Below are positions 24,767-35,200 of a stretch of DNA of 56,880 nucleotides, piece after piece (position 1 is the stretch's first letter; every line of letters begins with the position of its first letter). Below the pieces are notes generated by a model. That model worked only from the letters and a program-made list of their open reading frames with translations, was not told where the DNA came from and made no database searches. The stretch spans positions 1-56,880 of the forward strand of contig CAZRGV010000024.1 of NCBI GenBank assembly GCA_964599655.1. The letters are read 5' to 3'. A program made the translations under genes and the position numbers. Origin of the DNA: CAZRGV01 sp964599655 (GTDB lineage Bacteria; Planctomycetota; Planctomycetia; Isosphaerales; Isosphaeraceae).

Positions 24767-24796
24767 ATTATAGGAAGGGGTCTTGGTTGATGTCAA
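24767..24796 (-). promoter_or_regulatory. consensus sigma-70 promoter of gap
   Basis: On the minus strand TTGACA (24796-24791) and TATAAT (24772-24767) both match the consensus perfectly, with an 18-base spacer. Transcription would start near 24760 and give a 5' leader of about 130 bases before the gap ATG. The rest of the 390-base spacer between gap and tRNA-Thr (24629-25018) holds no gene that I can see. Confidence 0.7.
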
Positions 24797-25018
24797 CGCG
24801 GCGGCGTGTCGACGGAGCGTCCGCGAAGGCGGAGTCAGCGGTCCTAAACCTTGTTAAGAGCGGCGATTGCGCTCAATGATCGCTGAGTCGAGCGCGATCG
24901 CGTTTCCGCCTCGATCTTCTTGAGTTCTTCAAATGCTCGTCGAGAACCAAGCGCTTGCGAACACCTCACGGAGCCGGCATTGACGAGCGAATGGTGTGTC
25001 CGATACGATATTTTCCAC

Positions 25019-25091
25019 GCCACCGTAGCTCAATCGGCAGAGCACCGCTTTCGTAAAGCGGGGGTTAAGAGTTCGACTCTCTTCGGTGGCT
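25019..25091 (+). tRNA. tRNA-Thr (anticodon CGT)
   Basis: The 73-base sequence folds as a full cloverleaf: acceptor GCCACCG/CGGTGGC, D stem GCTC/GAGC, anticodon stem CCGCT/AGCGG with loop TTCGTAA (anticodon CGT), a 5-base variable region, and T stem AAGAG/CTCTT with loop TTCGACT. The anticodon reads ACG, so the tRNA carries threonine. The discriminator is T and no CCA is encoded. It is a single tRNA, without others in the window. Confidence 0.95.
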
Positions 25092-25551
25092 CTGATCCCG
25101 TTGCGATCGGTCGCTCGATGTCGCCAGCCTGTGATCGTGCTTGACTCATTGCGGCGATGACGCGTCGATTTGCCAGGCCAAAGCGGCCCACCCGATGGTC
25201 GCCCATGGATCAGGGGGTTCGCTCCTGTTCCATCCCATGCCCATCGAATTTAAGGATGGAACCTGCCTCGCCCAGGCTGGCTGGCCGCGTCCTTATTCAA
25301 GGCAAGACTGGACCCACGACGTCGCGGGTCCGCGCATCCGCGCGGCGTTCGGTCGTCCGCGACGGTCCAGATCGTTATCCTGAAAACGCCGAACCGAGTT
25401 CTGAGAGGCCTTGGAGCGGACCCTCAAGGTGGTTTGTCGGGGGATGCTGGCGGCGGACGCGATTCCTCGTGGACCCGATTGAGATTTCCCGCCTCTCCGC
25501 CAACGCCGAGCGCTCGAGGCCGCGAGGACCGATCCAGGAGTGGACGTGCTG
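25092..25551. other. 460-base spacer between tRNA-Thr and the GH57 gene
   Basis: No gene is supported. One perfect 9-bp inverted repeat lies at 25227-25235 and 25254-25262 (GTTCCATCC / GGATGGAAC, 18-base loop), 136 bases after the tRNA; it might end the tRNA transcript or belong to the leader of the next gene. The remaining bases show no promoter consensus that I would defend. Confidence 0.4.
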
Positions 25552-27972
25552 ATGAGTTTTCCACGCTACCTGTGCATTCACGGCCACTTTTATCAACCGC
25601 CTCGTGAGAATCCCTGGCTCGACGTCGTTGAGGTGCAGGATTCCGCCAGCCCGTTTCACGACTGGAACGAGCGGATCACGAGAGAGTGCTACGCGCCCAA
25701 TACCCGCGCCCGGTTGGTCGATGGACAGGGCCGGATCATTCATATTCTGAACAATTACGCATGGATTAGCTTCAACTTCGGTCCGACCCTCCTGTCCTGG
25801 TTGGCCGACCACGCCCCTCAGGTTCATCGCGACATCGTCGACGCGGATCGCCTGAGTCTCGAGCGGCGGGGTGGGCACGGCAACGCCCTGGCTCAAGTGT
25901 ACAACCACGTGATCATGCCCCTCGCCAGCCAGCGCGATCAGAGGACGCAGGTCCTCTGGGGCATCGCCGATTTCCGCCACCGATTCGGACGTGATCCCGA
26001 GGGAATGTGGCTGGCCGAGACCGCGGTGGATCTGAATTCCCTCGAGGCCCTGGCCGCTGCCGGGATCCGGTTCACGATTCTGGCGCCGCACCAGGCGAAG
26101 CGTTGGAGGCCGATCGGTGAGGAGGACTGGGTTTCTCTTCCCGGAGGGATCGACCCGTCTCGCGCCTATCTGACTCGGCTGCCTTCGGGACGATCGATCG
26201 CCCTGTTTTTCTACGACGGCATTATCTCGAGGCAGGTCGCCTTCGAGCGGCTTCTTGATAGCGGCGAGACGTTCCTCGAACGGCTTCTTCAAGGCTATGA
26301 TGACGAGAGAAACCACGCCCAATTGATGCATATCGCGACCGACGGTGAGTCGTACGGCCACCATCACCCACACGGTGACATGGCGCTGGCTTACGTGCTT
26401 CATCGGCTCAGCCAGGATTCGAACATCCGGCTGACCAACTATGGAGAATTCTTGGAGCTGCATCCTCCGACATGGGAGGTCGAGATCCACGAGAACACCG
26501 CGTGGAGCTGCGCGCACGGCGTGGGCCGGTGGTCCACCGACTGCGGCTGCAAAACGCGGGGCGACTGGCATCAGAAGTGGCGTGCGCCGCTTCGAAAGTC
26601 GCTCGACTACCTGAAGGAACAGCTCGACCACCTGTTTGGCACTCGTGGAAGGGAATGCTTCCCCGATCCCTGGGCGGCTCGCGACGCCTACATTGATGTG
26701 GTTCTCGACCGCAGTCCCCGATCGGTTCGCCAGTTTCTCCGGCAATACGGGCACGCGGACCTGGACGACGATCAGATTCAGGACGCTCTCCGGCTCCTGG
26801 AACTTCAGCGCGACGGATTGCTGATGTACACCAGTTGCGGCTGGTTCTTTGATGAGATCAGTGGCATGGAGACCACGCAATGTCTCCACTACGCCGCGAG
26901 GGCCATCCACCTGGCAAAGCGATTCCAGCGCGATTTCGAACGCCGGTTTCTCCAGTTGCTGAAAGCCGCTCCCAGCAACCTTCCCCAATACAAAGACGGT
27001 CGAGGGGTCTGGGATCAGTTGATCCGCCCAGCCATGGTCGATCTCGACCGGGTGTTGGCCCATTCGGCCATCAGCCTGATCTATCCCAGTCGAGAGTCCG
27101 TGGCTCGTGAATATTCCTTCCATCTCGAAGTGCTCGACAAGGACGTTCGAAGCCGAGGGAGCAGTCACCTGGCGATCGGCAGACTCCGTGTTCGTTCGAG
27201 GCAGACCTGGGACGAGGCCGAAACCGCGTTTGTTGTGATCCATTACGGCGGCCTGGATTTTCACACCGTGCTCGGCCAGCCGTCCTCGCCGAAGGAGTAT
27301 GAATCGTTCAAGCGGCGCTTGATCGACTCCTACCGAGGGGGCTCGCTGGCCGACGTCACCGCGATCGTCACCAGGGACTTCGAAGGGCGTGTCCACCGCC
27401 TCGACGACCTCTTCGCCGACGAGCAACGACGCATCATCGGCATCGTGCTCCAGGATCGGGTCGAGGATTATCAGCGCACCTTTGAACGCCTGACCCGGCA
27501 GGATGACGACGTGCTGCATCGACTGGGCCAGATGCACCATCCGATCCCGAAGCCACTCCGGGCCGCCGCTTCGTGCTATCTGGATTTCCAGATCCGCGAG
27601 GAACTGGCGATGCTCGAACAGGATGGGAGCCTGGAACAGATTCAGGTGCTCTACGAACGAGGACGGACCTGGGGCTATCAACCGGAGCGCGATTCCCTGG
27701 AAAAAGCGCTTATCGAGGCACTCAAGCGGACCTTGAGCGGTCTCGATCCCTCGGCCGACCTTTCTTCCCTCGTGATCAAGGCGTCCCGGATGCTCGACGC
27801 GTCGGCGCTGCTGGGTATCGAGGCCGAGTTCTGGGAAATCCAGAATCAACTACTCGACGCCTACAACCGGCTCTCGAGCGCCGGGGCCCTGAATGAGCCG
27901 CTGCTGGAGGTCTTTTCCGAACTCGCCACCAAGCTGAAGATCAGCCAGGAATTGCTTGGCTGGAGCCCCTGA
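25552..27972 (+). CDS. GH57-type glycoside hydrolase with DUF3536 region
   Basis: This is an 806-residue cytoplasmic protein. Its N-terminal half is a glycoside hydrolase family 57 (beta/alpha)7 barrel: YLCIHGHFYQPPRENPW, ITRECYAPNTRAR, and the catalytic-Glu block MWLAETAVD with Glu156. The later HIATDGESYGHHHPHGD block belongs to the same superfamily. The C-terminal half matches DUF3536 (PWAARDAYIDVVLDRS, LMYTSCGWFFDEISGMETTQ, IQVLYERGR). Proteins of this combination are presumed alpha-glucan-active but uncharacterised. AGGAG at 25536-25540 is 11 bases from ATG 25552; a GTG at 25546 is closer to it and would add two residues. It stands alone on the plus strand. Confidence 0.85.
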   Translation: MSFPRYLCIHGHFYQPPRENPWLDVVEVQDSASPFHDWNERITRECYAPNTRARLVDGQGRIIHILNNYAWISFNFGPTLLSWLADHAPQVHRDIVDADRLSLERRGGHGNALAQVYNHVIMPLASQRDQRTQVLWGIADFRHRFGRDPEGMWLAETAVDLNSLEALAAAGIRFTILAPHQAKRWRPIGEEDWVSLPGGIDPSRAYLTRLPSGRSIALFFYDGIISRQVAFERLLDSGETFLERLLQGYDDERNHAQLMHIATDGESYGHHHPHGDMALAYVLHRLSQDSNIRLTNYGEFLELHPPTWEVEIHENTAWSCAHGVGRWSTDCGCKTRGDWHQKWRAPLRKSLDYLKEQLDHLFGTRGRECFPDPWAARDAYIDVVLDRSPRSVRQFLRQYGHADLDDDQIQDALRLLELQRDGLLMYTSCGWFFDEISGMETTQCLHYAARAIHLAKRFQRDFERRFLQLLKAAPSNLPQYKDGRGVWDQLIRPAMVDLDRVLAHSAISLIYPSRESVAREYSFHLEVLDKDVRSRGSSHLAIGRLRVRSRQTWDEAETAFVVIHYGGLDFHTVLGQPSSPKEYESFKRRLIDSYRGGSLADVTAIVTRDFEGRVHRLDDLFADEQRRIIGIVLQDRVEDYQRTFERLTRQDDDVLHRLGQMHHPIPKPLRAAASCYLDFQIREELAMLEQDGSLEQIQVLYERGRTWGYQPERDSLEKALIEALKRTLSGLDPSADLSSLVIKASRMLDASALLGIEAEFWEIQNQLLDAYNRLSSAGALNEPLLEVFSELATKLKISQELLGWSP

Positions 27973-28053
27973 GCCCGAGAAGTCTCCGACCCCGCCGTCT
28001 TGCGAGGTGGCCGCTTGCTCGGAAACCGTTGTCATCCTCTGAGCCCGCGATGG

Positions 28054-28998
28054 TCATTCCGTGGATTGTGACCTCGACGAGGCCGGACGTTCTTCGATCG
28101 CACGACGGATTTGCCCCTCGATTTCGGTGCAGTCACGCGGGGTTTTCGCCTCCCCGATCGACCAACGGCGCAACTCCTGAGGCATGGGAAGCACTCGTCC
28201 CGGTGGAAGGCTTGCCATGGCGAAATTCCAGGCGTAGGGAACACCGCCCAGCGTGCGATGCGCCAGCACATGCACCCCACACTGAAAGACCGTCGACGGT
28301 TCCAGCAAGATGATCTGGCGAGGCGCGACTCGTTCCGAGGGATTCGCCGCGATCGGCCAGACGACGGTCTGTAATCGCCCACTTCGACGGTCCACGAGCA
28401 TCGCGTAGCGCAGGAAGATCGAACGGTGGCGCGGGCCTTCCGCCAGCTCGACGGCCGCGTCATACAGCGCGAACGTGGGCGTGCGTGCCGCGAGTCGACC
28501 TCGCGCCATTTCCTGTTCCGCGCGCTTGAGAACCAGCTTATCCAGCAACGAGGTCTCCACGCCGAGTGAATTCAGTGTCGAGGAGCTGACCACCGTGTCC
28601 CGGCCTTGGTGGATGAGGGTCAAACCCACGCCGACTCGATGCAACTGGTAATCGGCCTGGGTGTTGGGAACACGCCGAACATCGGCCAGGAGCACGGTGC
28701 GGAAGCGGGTCGCGGTGTCTAGCGCCAGCTCAGGCAGGGAATCGACGTCGCCCGATTTTAGGTGAAGGATGGTACGAAGGATGCAGTCGGACCATCCAGG
28801 AGGTATCGTCCCCCCCACGATGGTTCCCGGCGCGACCCGGACGAGTTCTGGCGCAACGGAGTGACGGCGACCAGGAGGCGAGGGTGTTGGAGGCCGATCG
28901 GGAGGGCGGCCAAACGTTGACACCCAGCCCGCGACTCCGCTGACCAGGAAAACCGCCATTAACGTCGTGATTGGCACGAATCGTTTCATTGGCACCAT
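28054..28998 (-). CDS. membrane-anchored protein of unknown function
   Basis: The predicted protein has about 314 residues. It starts MVPMKRFVPITTLMAVFLVSGVAG, a signal peptide or membrane anchor, followed by a Pro-rich linker and a mixed alpha/beta domain with no motif I recognise (blocks such as VVGGTIPPGWSDCILRTILHLKSGDVDS and QIILLEPSTVFQCGVHVLAHRTLGG). ATG 28998 has GGAGGG about 10 bases upstream. It is divergent from the polyketide locus, with a 233-base spacer between them. Nothing in the sequence connects it with that locus except position. Confidence 0.6.
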   Translation of the reverse strand: MVPMKRFVPITTLMAVFLVSGVAGWVSTFGRPPDRPPTPSPPGRRHSVAPELVRVAPGTIVGGTIPPGWSDCILRTILHLKSGDVDSLPELALDTATRFRTVLLADVRRVPNTQADYQLHRVGVGLTLIHQGRDTVVSSSTLNSLGVETSLLDKLVLKRAEQEMARGRLAARTPTFALYDAAVELAEGPRHRSIFLRYAMLVDRRSGRLQTVVWPIAANPSERVAPRQIILLEPSTVFQCGVHVLAHRTLGGVPYAWNFAMASLPPGRVLPMPQELRRWSIGEAKTPRDCTEIEGQIRRAIEERPASSRSQSTE

Positions 28999-29191
28999 CG
29001 TTCGGTTCCCTCCGTAACGCCGGGGCTTTTCGGTTTCCGACTCTGGATTCCACCGACGATTCGACCGATCAGACTTTAGAGGCAAGGCCTTTACCACGCC
29101 CGGCGTTTGTCCGCAAGTCGAGGACGCCTCTGCAACCAAGCCGTGAATCGCCTTGTCGCCTCTCGAGGGATGCAACGGTTCCTGTTGGTCC

Positions 29192-29206
29192 ATCATTCGA
29201 GATGAT
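29192..29206. promoter_or_regulatory. small dyad just upstream of the PKS start
   Basis: ATCAT (29192-29196) and ATGAT (29202-29206) are reverse complements around TCGAG. The dyad ends 25 bases before the ATG at 29232, a place where a repressor could act. It is short enough to be chance. Confidence 0.2.
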
Positions 29207-29231
29207 CAGACAGCCGTAAAGGGACTTCCTG

Positions 29232-32200
29232 ATGGTGATTCCGATCCCTCGCGTCCTGGCGTTCGTCCCGAGCGGGCTGAGCGAGCCCGGTCTGGTCGCC
29301 GCCGCCTCGCGAGCGGGAGGGCTCGGTGTCTTCGATTTCGCCAACGACTTCCGCGCCTCGGAGGCCATTCGCGCCGCGAGGAGGGTGGCTCACTTGGTGA
29401 ATCGTCCCTTCGGACTTCGCCTTCCGGCCGACGAGATTCACGCGGCGCTGCTCCGCGACGCGCCGGACGGCCTTCGCGTTCTGATCGCGACCGAGCCGTC
29501 CTTGTGTGCCTGGACGCAGGCCGTGAGCGAGGCCCGATCCCTCGGTTTGAGTTTGCTCGCCGAAGTGACCTCGAAAACCATGGCGGAAGCCGCGGCCGAG
29601 GTCGGGGTCGAGGGTCTGATTCTGGCCGGTCACGAGGCGGGAGGTCGAGGATCGGATCTTTCCTCGCTGATTCTGTTGCAGGCGGTGCTTTCGAAGGACC
29701 TGGGCGTTCCGGTTTGGGTTCGTGGAGGAATCGGGCCCAGGGCGGCATCGGCCTGCGTGGCCACGGGGGCGACGGGCGTTGTCCTCGACGGAGCCCTGTT
29801 GCTGACTCGCGAGTCTCCACTTCCGACGTCGATCCGAAACCGTATCTCTTCGTGGGATGGGGGCGAGACGATCGTTCTGGGGCCCGCGACCGACTCGAAA
29901 GTCCGAGTTCATGCACGCCCTGGCGCACCAGTCCTCTCCAGGCTCCGTGAGGCGGCGGACGAGGGTGTGACGGCGTGGCTCGACGCTCTCCGAATTGAGG
30001 TCGGCTGGGGAGACGACCAGGCCTGGCCGGTCGGGCAGGATGCTGCCCTGGCCAGTGAACTGGCCAGACGGTATGTCACGGTCGGCGGCGTGATCCAGGC
30101 GGTTGAGCAGGCCATGGATGATGGAGTTCGGCTGGCTCGTTCACTCCGACCGCTGGCCGAAGGTTCCTCTCTGGCCCGTTCGCACGGAACCCGGTTTCCG
30201 ATCGTTCAAGGCCCGATGACGCGGGTCAGCGATACGCCGGCCTTTGCCGAAGCTGTCGCCAACGGCGGCGCCTTGCCGTTCCTGGCTCTCGCTTTGATGC
30301 GAGGCCCGGACTGCCGCTCGTTGATGGCGGAGGTCGCCGAGCGACTCAAAGGGCGTCCTTGGGGTGTAGGAATTCTTGGGTTCGTGCCGCCGGATTTGCG
30401 ACGCGAGCAGGTCGAGGCGATCCAAGAGATCCGACCGCCGTTCGCCCTGATCGCCGGCGGCCGGCCCGATCAGGCCCGATTGCTCGAACAGGTGGGGATC
30501 GCCACTTACCTTCATGCGCCCTCGCCTGGATTGCTTCGACAATTCCTTCGTGATGGTGCCCGCCGCTTCGTGCTCGAAGGCCGGGAATGCGGTGGGCACG
30601 TGGGGCCCCGGTCGAGCCTGATTCTCTGGGAGCAAGCGATCGGGGTGATCCTCGGCGCGATCGACGAGGGTGTACCCGCAGCGGAGATCCATCTGCTCTT
30701 CGCCGGCGGAATCCATGACGGACGATCGGCCTCGGTCGTCTCGGCGATGTCGGGGCCTCTCGCGGCTCGGGGTGTCAAGGTCGGGGTTCTCGTCGGAACC
30801 GCTTACCTATTTACCGAGGAGGCGGTCGCGTCGGGTGCCATCGTGCCCGGTTTTCAGCAAGAGGCCCTTCGCTGTGAGCGAACGGTCCTGCTCGAGACCG
30901 GGCCCGGACACGAGGTGCGGGTGAGTCCGACCCCCTTCGCCGAGCGGTTCGAGCACGAACGACGTCGGTTTCTCGAGGAGGGCCTTCCCGCAGAGGAGGT
31001 CCGAGAGCGTTTGGAACGACTCAACACCGGTCGACTGCGGGTCGCGGCCAAAGGGATCGATCGGAGTCTCGGGGGAGGCTCGCCGTTCGTTCGGATTTCT
31101 CCCGACGAGCAGCACGCCTCCGGCGTCTACATGCTCGGCCAGGTGGCCACGCTCCGGGACCGGGTGACAACCATCGCCCAGCTCCACCGTGAGATTTGCG
31201 ACGGCTCAATTCCTTGCCTAGAACACGCATCGATCAAGGTTGTTTCGAATTCTTCATCATCAGCACCCTCGGATGTGGCGATCATCGGCATGGCGGCTAT
31301 CATGCCGGGCGCCGCCGATGTCCGAACCTTCTGGGAAAACACCTTGCGAGGTGTCGATTCGATCGTTGAGGTTCCACCGGATCGTTGGGATTGGCGGCTT
31401 TACTATGACCCCGACCCGAAGGCCCCTGACAAGATCACGTCCAAGTGGGGCGGATTCCTCCCCGACATCCCTTTCGACCCCTTGCGCTACGGGATGCCGC
31501 CGTCGAGCCTCTCGTCGATCGAGCCGATGCAACTCCTCTTGCTTGAGGCGGTACGGTCCGCGCTCGACGATGCCGGCTACCGGGACCGGCCCTTTCCGAG
31601 GGAGCGAACGTCCGTGGTCCTTGGTGCCGGCGGAGGGGCCGCGCAACTGGCGATGGGCTACGCATTCCGATCCTATCTCCCGATGCTCGACACCGTGGAG
31701 CCTGGGCTAGGTCGTGCTGTGCTCGAACGTTGTGGCTCCCATTTGCCCGAGTGGACCGAGGACTCGTTTCCCGGCATTTTGCTGAATGTGGCGGCCGGTC
31801 GGATTGCCAACCGGTTCGATCTCGGCGGGGCGAACTACACCGTTGATGCGGCCTGCGGCTCCTCCCTGGCGGCGGCGGCCCTCGCGGTTCGCGAACTGGA
31901 GTCGGGCGCGGCCGATATGGTGCTTCTCGGCGGGGCCGACACGGTTCAGAATCCCTTTACCTATCTCGCGTTTAGCAAAACACACGCGTTTTCTCCAAGA
32001 GGGCGTTGCCGGCCTTTTGACGCCTCGGCGGATGGTATCGTTATCAGTGAAGGCGTGGCGGTCGTGGTGTTGAAGCGACTCGCCGACGCGGAACGGGACG
32101 GCGACCGCATTTACGCCGTGATCAAGGGGCTGGGGGCCTCCAGTGACGGGCGAGCCAAGGGGTTGACCGCGCCCCGTGCCGAGGGACAGGTTTCCGCCCT

Positions 32201-35200
32201 CGAGCGAGCCTACGAGAAGGCCGGCGTGTCACCCTCGACCGTTGGCTACGTCGAAACGCATGGAACGGGGACCGCGGCCGGAGACTCCGCCGAGGTCGAG
32301 GCCCTGACCGCGGTTTTCGACAGGGCGGGCGCTGATCGCGGCCGTTGTGCCCTGGGCTCGGTGAAGTCGTTGATCGGCCACACGAAGTGCGCGGCTGGTC
32401 TGGCGGGACTGATCAACGCGTCCTTGTCGCTTTACCACAAAGTGTATCCACCAACGATCGGTGTCGTGACCCCAAACCCCAGGGCCAATTTTGCCTCGAG
32501 CCCGTTTTACCCGAACACGTTAACGCGGCCCTGGCTCCACGACGGAGAGAAGGGACCGCGACGCGCGGGGGTGAGTGCGTTCGGATTCGGCGGCACGAAT
32601 TTTCACGCGGTTCTCGAGGAATATGATCGCGATGCTCTGCCTCCTGGGGCTCCGCTTCGCGAGTGGCCCGCCGAGTTGCTCGTCTGGCAAGCCGAGACGC
32701 GGGAGGAGCTACTCGAACATCTCGACCGGCTTGCGGGCCTGCTCGAGTCGGAACACGCGCCTCGGCTGGTCGATCTCTCCGCCTCACTGATCGAAAGACT
32801 CAGTTGTGTCAAGTCGTGGAAGTCCCGATTCAGGCTCGCCTTGGTCGCCGCGACACTCGGCGACTTGCGCTCGAAGCTCGATCACGCAAGGCGGGAACTG
32901 AAGCGAGGAACGATCGGGTTCACGGATCCTCGGGGCCTCTCTCTCGAGGATCCAGCGTGTTCGGTCGAGGATGGAGTGGCGTTTGTCTTTCCGGGGCAGG
33001 GGAGCCAGTATCCGGACATGCTCCGAGAGCTGGCCGTCGTGTTTCCGGAGGTGCGCGAGACGTTCGAGTCGTTCGATCGGGCACTTCGACTTCGAGGTGG
33101 TGAGCCGGTTGGTCCGAAGATCTTCTCCGCGCCTGCCTTCGAGGAATCCGGTCAAGACGCACGACGCGAGGTGCTGCGACCGACCGAGGTCGCGCAGCCG
33201 GCGGTGGGGGCCGCTTGCCTCGCGATGCTTCGCCTTCTCGAGTCGTTCGGCCTGGAAGCCGGCGCCCTTGCCGGTCACAGCTACGGGGAACTCGTGGCGC
33301 TTCAGGCGGCGGGGAGCCTGACCGAGGAAGGGCTCGCCGCGCTTTCGGAAGCCAGGGCCCGGTTGATCCTCGGGGCCATCGGAGAGGATCCGGGCACGAT
33401 GGCGGCCGTCGGGGCCGGGCCGGATCGCGTGGCCGAGCTTCTGGAGGGGCTCGATGGAGTCTGGGCCGTAAATCTGAACGGCCCCTCGCAGACGGTCCTC
33501 TCGGGGAAGACCGAAGCCGTGCGACGGGTGGCCGAACGGACGAGGCAGGCCGGGCTTCGCGTCCAGGAATTATCTGTGGCCTGTGCGTTCCACACACCGC
33601 TGGTCGCCAACGCTCGAGAGCCGCTCGCCACCTTCGCTCGCTCCCTTGAGTTCAGGCAGCCCCGTCGCCCCGTGTACTCCAACCTGACCGCCGCGCCGTA
33701 TCCGGCCGATCCTCGAAAGTTCGCGGACCAGCTTGGCGATCATCTCGCGCAACCGGTTCGGTTTGCCGAGATGATCGAATCCTTGTACAAGGATGGGAGC
33801 CGAGTCTTTGTCGAGGTTGGGCCGGGAGCGGCTCTCACAGCGCTGATCGACGCGATTCTGGGCGATCGGCCACACAGGGCGATCGCCTGCGATCCGCCTG
33901 GTCGGAGCGGTTTGCCCGGATTGCTCCAGGCCCTCGGACGGCTTTTCACGGCTGGAGTTCCCTTGCGGCTGGAACGGCTCGTCGAGGGCCGATCCCCACG
34001 ACGACTCGATCCAAGGACGTTGCTTCCAGAGTCTCCGCCCGAAGCGGGAGGAGCGTCCCTCTGGATCGTCAATGGGACTCGAGCGCGACCGGCCCAGTCG
34101 CCTGAACCCGCCCGTCTCGGCGTGTCGACGGATTCCCGAGAGGCCAACGGGACTCCTAGCCCTCATCTCCCTCGACCATCCGAGGCTCCCGAACGGCCAG
34201 GGCACGAACGTCACTTTCGTAACGGAACAGGTTACCGCGTCGATCGGTTGAGCGTCGACACGGCTTCCAGGAATCGCGGCCCTGCGGCACCAGGCGCGAG
34301 TCGTGTCGTCGTCGCCTTTCAGGAGACGATGAGGAACTTCCTCGGTGCCCAGCGATCGTCGATGCTTGAGTATCTCGGCAGTCGTCACCGCAACGGCTCA
34401 ACCGCTGTCGGACTTCCTCCTCATTCGTCACCCGCGGCGGAACTCTCCCAGAACCGCAGTCCACAAAAGGACACGGCGGGCCTGAATCGAAACGTCATCG
34501 AGAAGCAGGCAGACGGACAAAACACCATAGAAAGAACCCTGGATCCCCTAATCGATCGCGTTTCCCTTTCCGAACGACTTCTGCGCATCGTCCAGCAGCG
34601 AACCGGCTATCCGACGGAGATGCTCCGTCTCGACCTGGATCTTGAAGCCGATCTGGGGATTGATTCGATCAAGCGCGTGGAAATCCTCGGGAGCCTTCGC
34701 GACGAGCTTCCCTGCCTGGCGTTCGATTCCCAGCCCGATCTTATGGATTCGCTGGCGCGCGCGCGAACGCTGGGTATGATCGTCGATAAGCTCGAGTCGC
34801 TCGCGAAATTGACGGACAAAGCCACGCCAGGGGTCGAGACCGAGCCTTCGCAGCAAACCCGCACCGACGCTTCGTCGAGCGCCTCCGCACAAAACGAGAA
34901 AGACATCACGATTCGACGGCTTGTCATCGCCACGGTCGATTCGCCTCTCGCATCCACGCGCAAGGGATTGATGCCAGGAGGCGTGGTGCTCATCACGGAT
35001 GATGGGCGAGGCATTGCGCGAGCCGTGGCGGCCGACCTGAGGTCATTGGGCCATCCCGTCGTGCGAGTTCGGCACGGACTTTCCGACTCGGAAGTCGAAG
35101 GGCTCAACCTAACCTCCGAGGCCGCAGTCTCGGCGTTGCTGGATCGGGTTCGCTGTCGAGGCTCGCTCGCGGGTATTGTGCATCTCCTACCACTTCGCGA

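Noticed and set aside
25375..27849. Long open frame on the minus strand (over 800 codons) opposite the GH57 gene
   Set aside because: It lies antisense to a gene with clear family motifs, has no recognisable domain or signal, and its length is explained by high GC at third positions.
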